NCBI GenBank assembly: GCA_958450325.1
Contig: OY288241.1
Location: 51,222,078-51,286,077 of the forward strand
Reading direction: 5' to 3'
DNA: 64,000 bases
DNA from: Agrostemma githago
Taxonomy: Eukaryota; Streptophyta; Magnoliopsida; Caryophyllales; Caryophyllaceae
Shown piece after piece: positions 52,986 to 63,371 of this stretch. The notes below the pieces were generated by a model, which saw only the letters and a program-made list of their open reading frames with translations, did no database searches and was not told where the DNA came from. How positions within the stretch are numbered: position 1 is the first letter of the stretch; every line of letters starts with the position of its first letter. The translations under genes were made by a program, and so were the position numbers.

Positions 52986-53275
52986 GGGATATATCTGTAA
53001 GCAGATACACCCAGAGCTTCCAAGGCAAGCTCCCACGCAATTCCAAGATGGGATGTGTCTGTAAACAGACACACCCAAGACTTTTTAGGAGAAAGTCCCC
53101 GCGCTATTCCAAGACACCCAAGACTTTTTAGGAGAAGTTCCCGCTCTATTCCAAGATGGGATGTGTCTGTAAACAGACACACCCAAGACTTTTTAGGAGA
53201 AGTCCCCGCGCTATTCCAAGATGGGATGTGTCTGTAAACAGACACACCCAAGACTTTTTAGGAAAAGTCCCCGCG
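52986..53275 (+). repeat. Tandem ~65 bp repeat with internal hairpin in the 3' region of element B
   Basis: TGTCTGTAAACAGACA hairpins at 53056, 53164 and 53229, preceded by a diverged TATCTGTAAGCAGATA at about 52992; one shortened 43 bp unit sits between the first two. Spacers share 'acacccaagactttttagga' and 'agtccccgcgctattcc'. Element A has only about one or two diverged units (23290-23450). Retand of Silene, of the same lineage, is known for tandem repeats in its 3' UTR. Confidence 0.85.
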
Positions 53276-53436
53276 ACGTTGTTGACATCTACCCATGTAT
53301 GATATCTATCTTATGGCTGGCGAGCCCTTCACGCAAGTCTAATGGACTATAAACGACCCGATCGGAAGTCTGCCAGGTTTTAATCCTTGATTGACCTGGT
53401 AGCTACTCTGACTTTTGCCTTGTCCAAGCCTCAGTC

Positions 53437-53449
53437 AGAGTGGGGGCTC
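53437..53449 (+). other. Polypurine tract of element B
   Basis: AGAGTGGGGGCTC immediately before the 3' LTR; identical to element A. Confidence 0.75.
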
Positions 53450-55703
53450 TGTAGACACCCACATTTTGACCGCCAGGTGTCTATAATAGTTCCCGCCAAA
53501 CACCCGATGATGATTGGACGTAAACGTGCTTTGATGGACTCGGATATGGGCTCGTAATCATGGACATTTGGTTTAGACCTATTACGGAGTACAAATCTTA
53601 TAAAACCAACCTCAAATCCAGGCCCAGTGGGTCGTTTCGAGTCAAATAAGACTAATTTGGGTCGAAACCGGCACCAGGGGCAAAACCGTCTTTTAGCGAC
53701 CGAGTCAAACTCGGTCAAAGATATTTCCCGAGACTCACGGACCAACCGTGACATCTCACGCGTCCCATTTGGACTCAAATACTACAAAAAAATCAGCTTC
53801 GGAAATATTAAACAATTCCGTTAAAGGTGGAATTTGATCTCAAGTGGAATTCTATCCGAAAAACTAAAGCAATTACCGACCGAGTGTCAAACACACGGCC
53901 AAAAGCAGCCAAAAACAGCCGAGTTCCTTGCCTTCTTCACCAAGAAAGCGAGTTCTCGTGCCTTTCAACCTCTTACGTTTCCCATCCAAACCGGTGTTTC
54001 TTGTTGTTCAAGCAAGACACCTCTCCTAAACCTCTTCGCCTATAAATAGGACCCTCCATTCAACACATTGACACACATTGACACATGAAATATACATCCA
54101 TCATCCTCGACATCTAAAAAAATCATTCAAAGCAAATCCCGATATACCTCCGAAGACGCACCGAAATACTGCCAAAATACCGAAGAATCTGACCCCGAGA
54201 AAACCGGCTGAAACCCGTCCTACCACACGTCCATTATAAGCACCTTAACTCATCCCGCATCATCTCGACGCTCCCAAGTTTAAACCACTTTCCGACGACC
54301 CTTATTCCGAGAAAACAAAGCATGTAGGTTGAGGGTGTAAATCAAACCCGATTCTTCTCTTCTTCTCTCCCTTTCTCCACGTTTTTTTTATCTTTTTTTT
54401 TCGAGTCGTGTCGTCGGTCGGTATTTTAATATGGGTCGTTCGTTGCATATTTTTTAATTCTAATAATCGATACTACAAAAACTATTTTTTATAACGTTCT
54501 TAAAATACGATATTGACTTTCTAATCAAATATCGTATCCAACAAGAACTAAATTAATTAAAACTCGTTGATGCAAAAAATCGTTACATCTTTTTAAAACC
54601 AAATTCGACGATTTTACGCGGAGAGAATTAACATCTTTTTTTCTCTCTTTTCGTTCAAATTTTTTTTTTTACTTTTCGTTCAAAACAAACTTTTTTTCAA
54701 AACCTTTTCTAAAATCATTCCGACTATTCGATATCGATTTCATAATCGAATATCGAAAATATGAATCGGGTATAAATTAATCCATATTTGTACACGATTT
54801 ATAAAAATTGACGGTTTTTGACAAATAATAAAAAGCAGACAGACTGCCACGCGAGTCGCGCGCCTGTCAGGCGACTCGCGCGGTGGCCTGTTTAGCCGGG
54901 TCCTTTTTTTCCGTTTCCTCGCTTTTCTTTTTTTTATTATTCTTTTCGAATCTTACATAAAAAGCGACTTTCGCGACATATTTTGATAAATAGTTTTTCG
55001 ACCTCGGTCAACACGTGCTAATCCATCACGTGTCACAAGTCTTTTCCAAAATCATGCATATTATTTGTTTACGTCTTTATTCAAATTATTCAATCGTTAC
55101 TAACTCGTTTTCTCGTGTTTGTAGCAATTTATTTATTTTATTAGACTAAAACGAACTTCACATGCTAAAATAACTTTGACGTTATTAGTTTAACATGCAT
55201 TAAACGACTTAGCAACCCATTTATTTTTATTTTCTCTCACATGTCTAGGGAAAATAATCTTTGCATATCATTCAACCGTCGAACTAACGCGTGTACATAA
55301 AAAATGAACGATATCTTAGTAAAGGCCGCTAAGTGCGGGCGGGGTTGGGTGTTCTTAGTGAACTTCCCAACACGTACCATCACCCCTTACTCAGAACTAT
55401 GGTTTCCGGATGTCCGAATCCATTGGCAACGAGAGTCATTCAATACACGATATCCGATAATGTCGGTATCGGTATCAAATGCTAAGGGACGAACCCGATA
55501 AACTCTGACATCGGAAATGAGCCATATTTTGTATATGGCCCACTACGACATAGAGTGGGTTCGAACGGGCCCGAACTCCCACAAAGTTCGGTGGCGACTC
55601 CTACTTCGATTTAAATTTCAATTTGACCATCTCATATGGAGATTCATTCGCCTCCCCAAACCCGCGCGTGGCCGCGTCGAGGTGGACCTATGTCATGTCC
55701 ACA
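53450..55703 (+). repeat. 3' LTR of element B
   Basis: 2254 bp, nearly identical to 46336-48616. TATA box at 54041-54049; GCGAGTCGC/GCGACTCGC pair at 54851/54871. Confidence 0.92.
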
Positions 55704-57977
55704 GGTGGGTGAATGAAATTAGAGGAGTACGGGGGCTTGGGAGGGAATGCAAAGGGGGAAAGGGAATGCAAAAAAAATAAAAACAAACAACCACAAAGGG
55801 AATGGAGGATGTTGATTCCCTTTCCCTTTCCTATAACCCCTCAACCAAACGCCCCCTTAATAAAGAAAGCAGAGGTGGTGAATCAAGACAATAGGAAGCT
55901 TCTCCCAAAGTTGAAGCGAGGGTGTTGTAACCATGGATATTAAAGTTGAAGCGGAGGTACTGTCAACCTTATTTCACTTGCAAACAAGAGTACATCGGAC
56001 AGTACAACAGGGGTAGAATTAGAATAAATAATAGAATAGCAGAATAATTGAAATAATTGGAGAGTACAACGAACACCACATCAGACAGTACAACCATGTT
56101 CAGCAGCAGCAGCAGACTTCGCAGCAAGGATTACAACATTTTGTTATTCATGTTGAAATGGTTTACAGCAAAATTCACTCATACCACTGTATATTTTGCA
56201 TACAACAGCATTGATATGGTTTATAGAGTATGATACAAGAAGAAATATGCTAATCCAATACAATTAAACACCATATATTTTGAAAAACGAAAGAAGGCAC
56301 TATCGGCTATTAGAATCAAGTCGTACACCGAGGACAAAGTTGATAGAAGACAAACCCGTAAATTATGCAATAAATCCTAATTTTGTAGTGATACAATCAA
56401 ATTAAAGGAGATTAACAGAATGATAAGCAATTAAACGCACCTTAATGAATGATGTATAAACGAAACCACAATTGTCAAGGCGCTAACTTCATTATTTTAC
56501 CAATGGAAAGACAAGATATGCATAAGTTATGCGTAAGTTTGAGGGTTAATGTTGTGGTTTTTCCTTTTAGGGCTTCATATATTGAAGATCTGCAGAAGTT
56601 CACGAAAGAATTAGAGTTTAGGAAAGAATTAGGAGCGTATAGATGAAATAATTAGGAAATAGTTTAACGCTCATTGTATTTTTATTTTTGGTAATTAGGG
56701 ATATGCTAAGCTAACATTTGCATCATTTAAGAGTCTTAATTAATGTCGGTTTTTATTTGGCACGATAAGTTATTTATTATTTGAGTCATTTCAGGTTAGT
56801 TGTGTCGATTTTCAAATCGTCACGAAATAATCGATAGAAAAAGATTATTTTGTTGTAGTGAGCCATCTACGCATCGTGTCCTGTTTAGCGTCTACTCTGA
56901 GGGTGCAACTCCTCACTATGTGATTTACTTACATTTCGCATTTACAGCTTTCGTATGATTTATTGCTTTTATGACCTTATAATCGCATGCTAAATCACCT
57001 AATATGAGATTCAAAACCTAAACAAGCTAAAACTGAACAAAGCGATGGTCGGGTTCCGTATTAGTCCCGGTGCTTACCATACACGGTTCGACGCATCCCC
57101 GTTAATACCGAACCGACACATCTTCAGCAGAATACTCGGTAAGGTATACCACGGGAATGACTAATATCCGTATTATCACGTTAAAACTGATATGCTAATA
57201 CGTATAATATTTAGTACCCTTTACTCTCCTATGTGCATCTTTTCATGGCTTGCTTATCACGTGAAATCGCATGCAAAGAATGTAAACACACCTACTCCGA
57301 CGACAATAAGCTTACTTGTCCTTAAACAACCGACATAGCAAAGACATAGGGTTAAAACAATTGATGTTACAGTACTTCCGCCACAACAAAGGAACAAAGT
57401 TATCAGCCCACCGATTGATTAGTAGAGGCTGCTATGTGCGGGCGGGATCGGATGTCGATGTCTAGCGAAGGTTGGCTTCCTAATACGTACCTTACCCCTT
57501 ACTCAGAATCGAGGGTTTTCGGATGTCCGAAACCATTGCCAATGACAGTCATCCTAGGAATGGAGTGCTTAAGGGTACAAGTCTTTAACTTTAGGTCCCG
57601 TGCCACTCAACTTTGAGTCGGCTAAGGATCAAAGTTGACTTGAACGGTTCCGAGTCCCCATAATTGACTCGGTGGCGACTCCACAAATCAACAACGAATT
57701 CGGTTCACTAAAAAGGTCGTCTTACCAAACATATCAGCCTTTAAACATTTACAACCACGACTCGATCGATTCCAACGGAAACACAGGTGCCCGCACCCGT
57801 CTAGTACAAGTCCGAATCGTCATCCGAATCGAGGTCCGAAACATCACTCCGTACGCGAGATCGGACCGGCACCCGACTGGGAGGGGGCCGCGTGGGTGGC
57901 CGCCGCGATGAAATCGGGTCGGTCCCGCGCGGACACGCTCGGGGCGCCGGGCGGTGCGGACGGACGTCCACAACTAC

Positions 57978-58505
57978 ACACCATCGACTCCTCCGCCTTC
58001 TTCTCGTTCACTATCTTCAACCTACGACACAGAACCCCTATGCTAGCCATGGTTGCCGTTGTTTTCATCGTGTAACCGAACCTAATGATGTTTCCTCCTT
58101 ATTTTGGCTCGCCTCTTGTCTCCTACTAGATACCATTGACACCTCCAGATTCCTTCTGCCACCTATAGGTATATTACGTTGCCTTTATATCTTATAGCAT
58201 CGTCGTATTTCGATTTCGTATGTGATTGATGTTAGTCTCATAGTTGTATATATTACTACTATTGGAGTCGAGTTGTTGTCGGAGTTGAGTTGTTGTCTTT
58301 TTAGGGATTGTCGGCATGGTTTTGTTGTAGTCGGGTTGGCTGGTGTTGTTGCTAGCATGTACTGTGGTTGTCACGTAGTGTAGGAGCTAGTATGTAAGGT
58401 GTTCGAGTGTAGTATCGATTGTGGCGTCATGGTATGTAGTTGGGGTTGGTGAGTCATTGTGTGATGTCGTCGTTTGTGTCAGATACTGATATTGCTATTG
58501 CGTGT
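57978..58505. other. Part of the outermost solo LTR
   Basis: No gene; pyrimidine-rich then GTTGT-rich sequence (58250-58340). Belongs to the LTR 41037-61232. Confidence 0.4.
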
Positions 58506-59456
58506 TGATAAACTAGTCGTGTACCTATCAAAAATAACCAACTACGGTCTAACTAAAAATATAGCTAGGGAAGTCGGGATCGAATTCACAGGGAGACAAA
58601 TAAATTCTACTCGTAATTAGAGTCTATCTACGAAACAATCGGGGGTTTTATGTTTTGTTTTTATCTAAACTAAAGTAATGAAGGGAAGAGAATTAAGAGA
58701 GAAGAAATAACTAAAATAAAATAAGACGAATGAAGATGAATAAATATATGGAGAGAAAACTAGGATTGTCGGTTCACTACGAATCTCATATGGTCACGGT
58801 CTAAGTCACAGGTCTGTCACAGATATTAGTCTAAGGGGTATTGAAAAGGTCCTTCCGGTCCGCTATTCACCCTAGCATGCGTCTAAAGGCTTCCGATCTT
58901 ATTAGGACAAACTAATGTGTTGTAGCAGGTCTAACTTTTACCAGGCTTCCGATCTTAGGTTCAAGTTTACCAGATTCAATTAATCAATCATGCGCATTAA
59001 CTGACTAATCGCGATTATATGCTACAAGTGACAACTCAGACACAATATCGTTGACAGATCTATAAATTATTTAGCGACCACATTCAATTCGCAGATCCCT
59101 TAAATCCTAGCGAAGGAAATTAGCTACTCATGATTAATTTAAGAACAACAAGATTAATAAGAGAATTTACTAGGTTAAACATGATGAATAATAATAAATT
59201 TGTGATAAGCATAAAACAACAGTTAAGAATAATTAAATAGGAAAACAAGAACAATCAAGAATGAAGAAGAAGGATTAAATAAAATTACCGAAAGGAACGA
59301 AGGCGATTCAAATCCGAAATTCTTACAATAACCGAGTTCTTAGCAGAAGAAACTAAACTAGGAGTAATTCTAAGAGAAAGAGATAAAAGTAGAGAAGAAT
59401 AAAGTTGAGAAGATGTGAAGAAGTTAAGAGATGATTTCTAATGTGACTTCAAAGCC

Positions 59457-59466
59457 CTATTTATAC
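59457..59466 (-). promoter_or_regulatory. TATA box of the solo LTR
   Basis: Minus strand GTATAAATAGGGC, downstream of the palindrome array in transcription sense. Confidence 0.55.
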
Positions 59467-59554
59467 AAATTGCATGGGTTAAAAACTATTTAGGAAACTC
59501 CTTTGTGTTTAGGAAATTCCTTGCTAATCACGAAACCTGCCCGCAGTCCAGGAA

Positions 59555-59698
59555 ATAGTCGGCCGACTATTGTAATAGTCGGTCGACTAATCACTCATCA
59601 ACTTGATCTATGCAGCTCCAGAATAGTCGGCCGACTATTGTAATAGTCGGTCGACTATAGTCATGGTCGGCCGACTGTTCTGATAGTCGGTCGACTAT
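59555..59698 (-). repeat. Phased palindrome array, AGTCGGCCGACT type (six units, 20 bp)
   Basis: 16-bp dyads ATAGTCGG(C/T)CGACTAT start at 59555, 59575, 59623, 59643, 59663 and 59683. Steps are exactly 20 bp within groups, 48 bp between them. The two variants alternate (GGCC, GGTC, GGCC, GGTC, GGCC, GGTC). Confidence 0.92.
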
Positions 59699-59908
59699 CG
59701 CTCGTTTCAGCGAACAACAATTTTCCAGCTTGGTTTTGGCACGGTTTTGGTTCGTTTTAGCTCCTTTGTCTTCCGTTCCTGCAAAAGGACAATACACACC
59801 ACAAAGTAGCCAATTCGGGGCAAAATAATAGTTTTCACTATTCAATAAACACAGGAATGCGCGCATAAAAGGCATAAAAAGTGTATACAAAATACACGCA
59901 TCACGTGT

Positions 59909-61232
59909 GTTGTCGTGTCACCTAATGTCATTATGATGGTGTAGTTTAATTAGAATTGTAATCAGTTTCGGTGTCGTTATGATGGTGTAGTTTAATTAAA
60001 CACTAATCAGTTTCCTGTTACATTTTAGTTAATTCGGGTCAGTTTCATGTTAGAATTTAGTTAGGTCGGATCGATTTTATTTTATAATCTAGTTAGGTCG
60101 GTATGTATTGGTTTCGTTTATAATTTAATTACGTTAGGTTCGATATTAATTTAAACATATAATATTTTATTAGGAGCGAACTACATAGAGTTTCCGTGGT
60201 GAGTACTACTACCGACGCGGTGGTGAATTGCTGACTAGGTAATGCTTAATTAACCTTAGAATTGTATTATTGTGTTGAATTACAGAATATGTTGAGCATG
60301 ATTGATGTGAATGACATTGTGATACCATATATGCATTATGAAGAGTTATTATGATGATGAGACATTGTGATGAATTTCAATTATTGAGATTCCGGTACTG
60401 AGTATATATTAGGATGAGATTCCGTTACAGAGTATGATATGAGAGGTTATGGCCGTGTTGGTGCATGCGGGCCCAATGTGTGGATATTGTAGAGTACCGG
60501 AGGAGTAACCTACCCGTTTATACGCCTCCTTTTGGTTGCCCTTTGGAGGCAAATGCACATTAATGAATACAGGACACCTATTACTATAGTGGATACGGTT
60601 GTGGAAACCGAGATTGGAATTGAGGTTGCGATCATTGAGATCGTGATTATGGTATGGTTGTATTATCGTGATTGTGTATTGGTATCAAAATTGTCTATCG
60701 CATGTTCAACTTTGTTTTAATGAAACTGTATGATTATTCCTTACTCAGTGTGGCTGACTTTGTTTATTACTCCCTCCGTTCACTATTTTTTTCCTCATTT
60801 CATTAAAATACTCCTCACAAATATTCATGAAATGGGGCAAAAAAATGAAAGGAAGTGTGTCTTAAATTATCATCCAATTTCCCGGGGACCTGTGATGATC
60901 CAATTGATATTTCTGGTCAATTGGGTAGCAGTCTGTATTGCAAGTTATATATGTCGTGATGTGTTTCTTGGATGTTGGGATGCATGTACAGGATCGGGGT
61001 GAACGCAATTATTAGTCTGGACGTAGCACGAGTGATGCGTATGCATTCCTGTTGTATAGATTGTATAGCTTCTGTTGTGTAACCAGAGTTGTAATAGTTA
61101 ACGAGTATAGTGTTTAAATCAGATGGTCAGTTTGGCATTCCATGTTGTATTACCTCGGGAAACCGAGATAGTAACATCTTTATTTACTCGAAAATGTCTT
61201 GATAAGGCTTCTGGGTAACTTGGGGTGTTACA
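59909..61232. other. 3' part of the outermost solo LTR
   Basis: No gene. Contains a twofold repeat of 'gttatgatggtgtagttta' at about 59930-60000, a GATTCCG(G/T)TAC repeat at 60388-60432 and the Stowaway-type end at 60771. Ends GGTGTTACA. Confidence 0.4.
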
Positions 61233-61237
61233 GGTAC

Positions 61238-61875
61238 CACGAGAACTGAACACAAAATAAAAGGTTACCACATGAAAAAACTTAAAATGAGCGGTACCAT
61301 GTGTTATCTGTCAAAATTCGAGGGTACTGTGGGAAATATCCCTTATTTTAATGAGTATCTTGATTGGTAATGAGAATTGTGTTGATGAAAGTGATTTAAT
61401 TCCTCAAAGTTTTTTATTTCTTTTTTATTTGTAAGTATCTTCATTGGTAATAAGAATTGAGTTAATGAAAGTGCTCTAATTCTTCAAAGATCAAATTATG
61501 ATAAACGATGCAGGTCGCTCTCTTACTACTCTCTCTCTCTCTCTCTCATCCAAACAATCCTTGACATAGAATTTTTCATCAATATTAAGGAAAGTGGTAA
61601 AAGAAAGGGTATTATTGGTAAATCAAAATGGGTCCACCAAACTTAATGTAAGGAAAAAGTAGTGGCATTTTGTGTAAATAGAGAAAGCATATGAGGATTA
61701 TAAGGCAAAGTCTTTTGTCAAAAGAGGAATATAAAAAATTGATTGGATTGTTCATTTATAGTATAAGTGTAAAGAATAGAATGGATGGGAGAGAGTATTG
61801 AAGAATTGATTAGAGTAAGCCTATAATATGATTCCTTTTGGTTTAGCAGAAATTCTTGTCGGTGACGAAGATATC
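61238..61875. other. Flank between the nest and the next LTR
   Basis: No gene. The segment 'tcttgattggtaatgagaatt' is repeated, diverged, at about 61360 and 61440; CT run at 61533-61549; a Stowaway-like end in reverse (gggagagagtatt) at 61788-61800. Confidence 0.35.
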
Positions 61876-63371
61876 TGATAAGTGTGGTTTGTAGTGTTTA
61901 TTTCTCGTGTTTGGTCCCGTTTTCTCTTATGGAATCGCTCTTTAGAGCTGTTTCGAGGCTACTTACGCTTCTTCTAGCTTGTTTTAGGTTCCTAGGGCCA
62001 ATCTTGGAGAAATGGAACGATTCCGACTCGTTTCCGATGCATCTGGAGCCAATGAAGAGAAGCAACGACGATTCGGTGACTTAGACTCAATCCCGAGTCC
62101 TATGGACCCCACTTGATGATATCTCGAGCACTGAGCTTCGATAAGATGCCTAGGAAGAGCAAATAAGGACCCATCACGGCCGGGAAGGACCCATCTCGAC
62201 CGGGACGAGAAGACAAGAAAAGACAGCTTGCTGTGGGGCCATCCCGGCCGGGAGCCACAACCTTCCCTACCGGGACCACCCTTTCCCAACCGGGATCACT
62301 TCCTTCCTGGCCGGGAAGGACCCAGCTCAGCCCGATTTCATTCTTTCGCCTCCCTTACTTAGGGAACCCTATATATACCCCCCTCTTGTATTGTTTTAAG
62401 GAGATCTACGAAACCCTAGACTACTTTAGGTTATATTAGCTTAGATTAGTGTAGATTAGCTTAATCCTTCCTTAATTACTCTTCCATTAAGCCTTAATCT
62501 AGTTAGCTACTCTTGTATTATTGGAATTCTTGAAGAATCTACCAATCTTGACAACATTGGTGGATGTTTTTGGGTTTTCTTTATGCAAGTGTTCATCTTT
62601 CCATTTCCTTTCTAGTTGGTATAATTCTTCTTCTCTCTTTTTCTTTAATCTTTCATAGTTAGTAAAGTTTACATCTTTATTTATTGTTTGTTGTTTTTCT
62701 TTGTTTGTTCTTCATAATGAATGTTTTTGTTCTTGTGTTTGTTTCTCTAGTTAATGTTAGTTTTAGTTTAATTATGTGTGAGTAGTTTTCCCCTAGAGTT
62801 AGTAGAGGGATTGGGTGTGATTAGGATGAGATGGGTGATGCTAGTTGTTGTCTTTGTTGTTTCCTATTGCCTTGCACTCTACATGTTTGATGAAATGCTT
62901 GTGAGACTTGAGATGATCATTCCTTGTTTTTTTGCTTCTTCTCTTGCATGTTCTTGTTTGGTGTTGGGTTTGGTTCCTCCACTAGTAGCGAGAGCGTGGT
63001 GAGGAGGCTCCTAGGCCGTTTAAGTAGCGAGAGCCCAAATGTAACATAGGCTACGAAAACATGCTAGCAACCCCGTTCCCCTTGGTCTCCTTGGCATCCA
63101 TGAACCCAACCTAGCCCTAGTTTTCTTCTTATTGATTTACCTCGCTTTTCCGTTATCACTAGTTGCTTGTTTTGCCTTCTTATTTCGTGTTTTAGACTTT
63201 AGTTTAGTCATTAGTCAATCTTAGTCAATCACCACCCTAGCTTTAGTTTGTCTTGAACTTAGTCTAGAATTGTAGCTCACCTTAGTTCGTAACTCCCGTC
63301 CCTGTGGATTTTGACTCGACTTACCCTAGCTACCAAGCTTAGGTTAGTTGGTTTATCTTGATCGGTACAAT
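61876..63371 (+). mobile_element. LTR of the Athila-PBS family (second copy, right end unclear)
   Basis: Starts TGATAAGTGTGG like 1499, with palindrome array 62174-62316, TATA box TATATATA at 62370-62377 and the shared 'cttgacaacattggtggatg' block. Its 3' part is longer (TCCCTGTGGATTTTGACTCG near 63299). No primer site or TSD partner could be read; LINE sequence resumes at about 63372. Confidence 0.65.
62174..62316 (+). repeat. Phased palindrome array, TCCCGRYCGGGA type, partly decayed
   Basis: Dyads start at 62174, 62194, 62242, 62264, 62284 and 62305 (steps 20, 48, 22, 20, 21); the best is TCCCGGCCGGGA at 62242. Several carry one change. It ends 54 bp before the TATA box, as in the LTR at 1499. 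Confidence 0.82.

Larger units (their letters stand above)
46336..55703 (+). mobile_element. Element B: gag-less Ogre-like LTR retrotransposon derivative, fifth level
   Basis: 9.4 kb, TSD GGTGG (46331-46335, 55704-55708). LTRs 46336-48616 and 53450-55703, primer site 48619-48637, polypurine tract 53437-53449. Same family as element A (LTR starts TGTAGACACCC, ends ATGTCCACA; identical polypurine tract; collinear interior), opposite orientation. No protein gene at all: the place of gag is deleted near 50160. A completely non-coding passenger element. Confidence 0.92.
46045..55856. mobile_element. Tourist-like MITE split by element B, fourth level
   Basis: Ends TGGGGCGTTTGGTT (46045) and AACCAAACGCCCCC (to 55856), TSD TTA (46042-46044, 55857-55859). 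Own length about 439 bp (46045-46335 and 55709-55856). Same superfamily as 37231-38007. Contains a GGT-rich minisatellite at about 46218-46240. Confidence 0.85.
41859..56860. mobile_element. CACTA (En/Spm-type) DNA transposon without transposase, third level
   Basis: Ends CACTACAACAAAAT (41859) and ATTTTGTTGTAGTG (to 56860), perfect inverted 14-mers; flanking AAC and AGC are an imperfect 3 bp TSD. Subterminal repeats of the form ttgtattcgac(a/g)(c/t)(a/g)ata occur at 42115-42260. Excluding nested insertions it is about 5 kb; no transposase domain is visible, so it is non-autonomous. Confidence 0.8.
41420..57972 (+). mobile_element. Old Ogre-like solo LTR, second level of the nest
   Basis: TGTAGACACGCAG...CGTCCACA with flanking GCTAC (41415-41419) and ACTAC (57973-57977), a TSD with one change. 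Its own parts are 41420-41858 and 56861-57972. The block 57420-57560 (tgcgggcggga..., cttactcagaa, ttttcggatgtccgaa) aligns with the LTRs of elements A and B, so it is a diverged relative, plus orientation. GC-rich near 57870-57960. Confidence 0.7.
58506..59903 (-). mobile_element. Solo LTR (palindrome-array family), MITE-free copy
   Basis: Plus strand TGATAAAC...ACGCATCA, 1398 bp, TSD CGTGT (58501-58505, 59904-59908). Homologous to 36466-38708. Minus strand sense: palindrome array 59555-59698, then TATA box GTATAAATAG (59457-59466) about 90 bp further. Confidence 0.9.
41037..61232. mobile_element. Solo LTR TGTAATACCC...GTGTTACA, outermost shell of a six-level nest
   Basis: TSD GGTAC at 41032-41036 and 61233-61237. 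After subtracting nested insertions its own sequence is 41037-41419, 57978-58505 and 59909-61232 (about 2.2 kb). TGTAATACCC starts and GGTGTTACA ends are common in plant Tekay/Del-type chromovirus LTRs; that family name is an inference. No ORF of note; a Stowaway-type end (CTCCCTCCGTTC) lies at about 60771. Confidence 0.8.

Noticed and set aside
57749..58068. Short Arg/Pro-rich frames on both strands
   Set aside because: Follow from the GC-rich end of the old Ogre-like LTR.
59555..59698. CRISPR-like look of regularly spaced palindromic repeats
   Set aside because: Units are 16 bp with 4 bp gaps, in a plant LTR with TSD, no cas genes.
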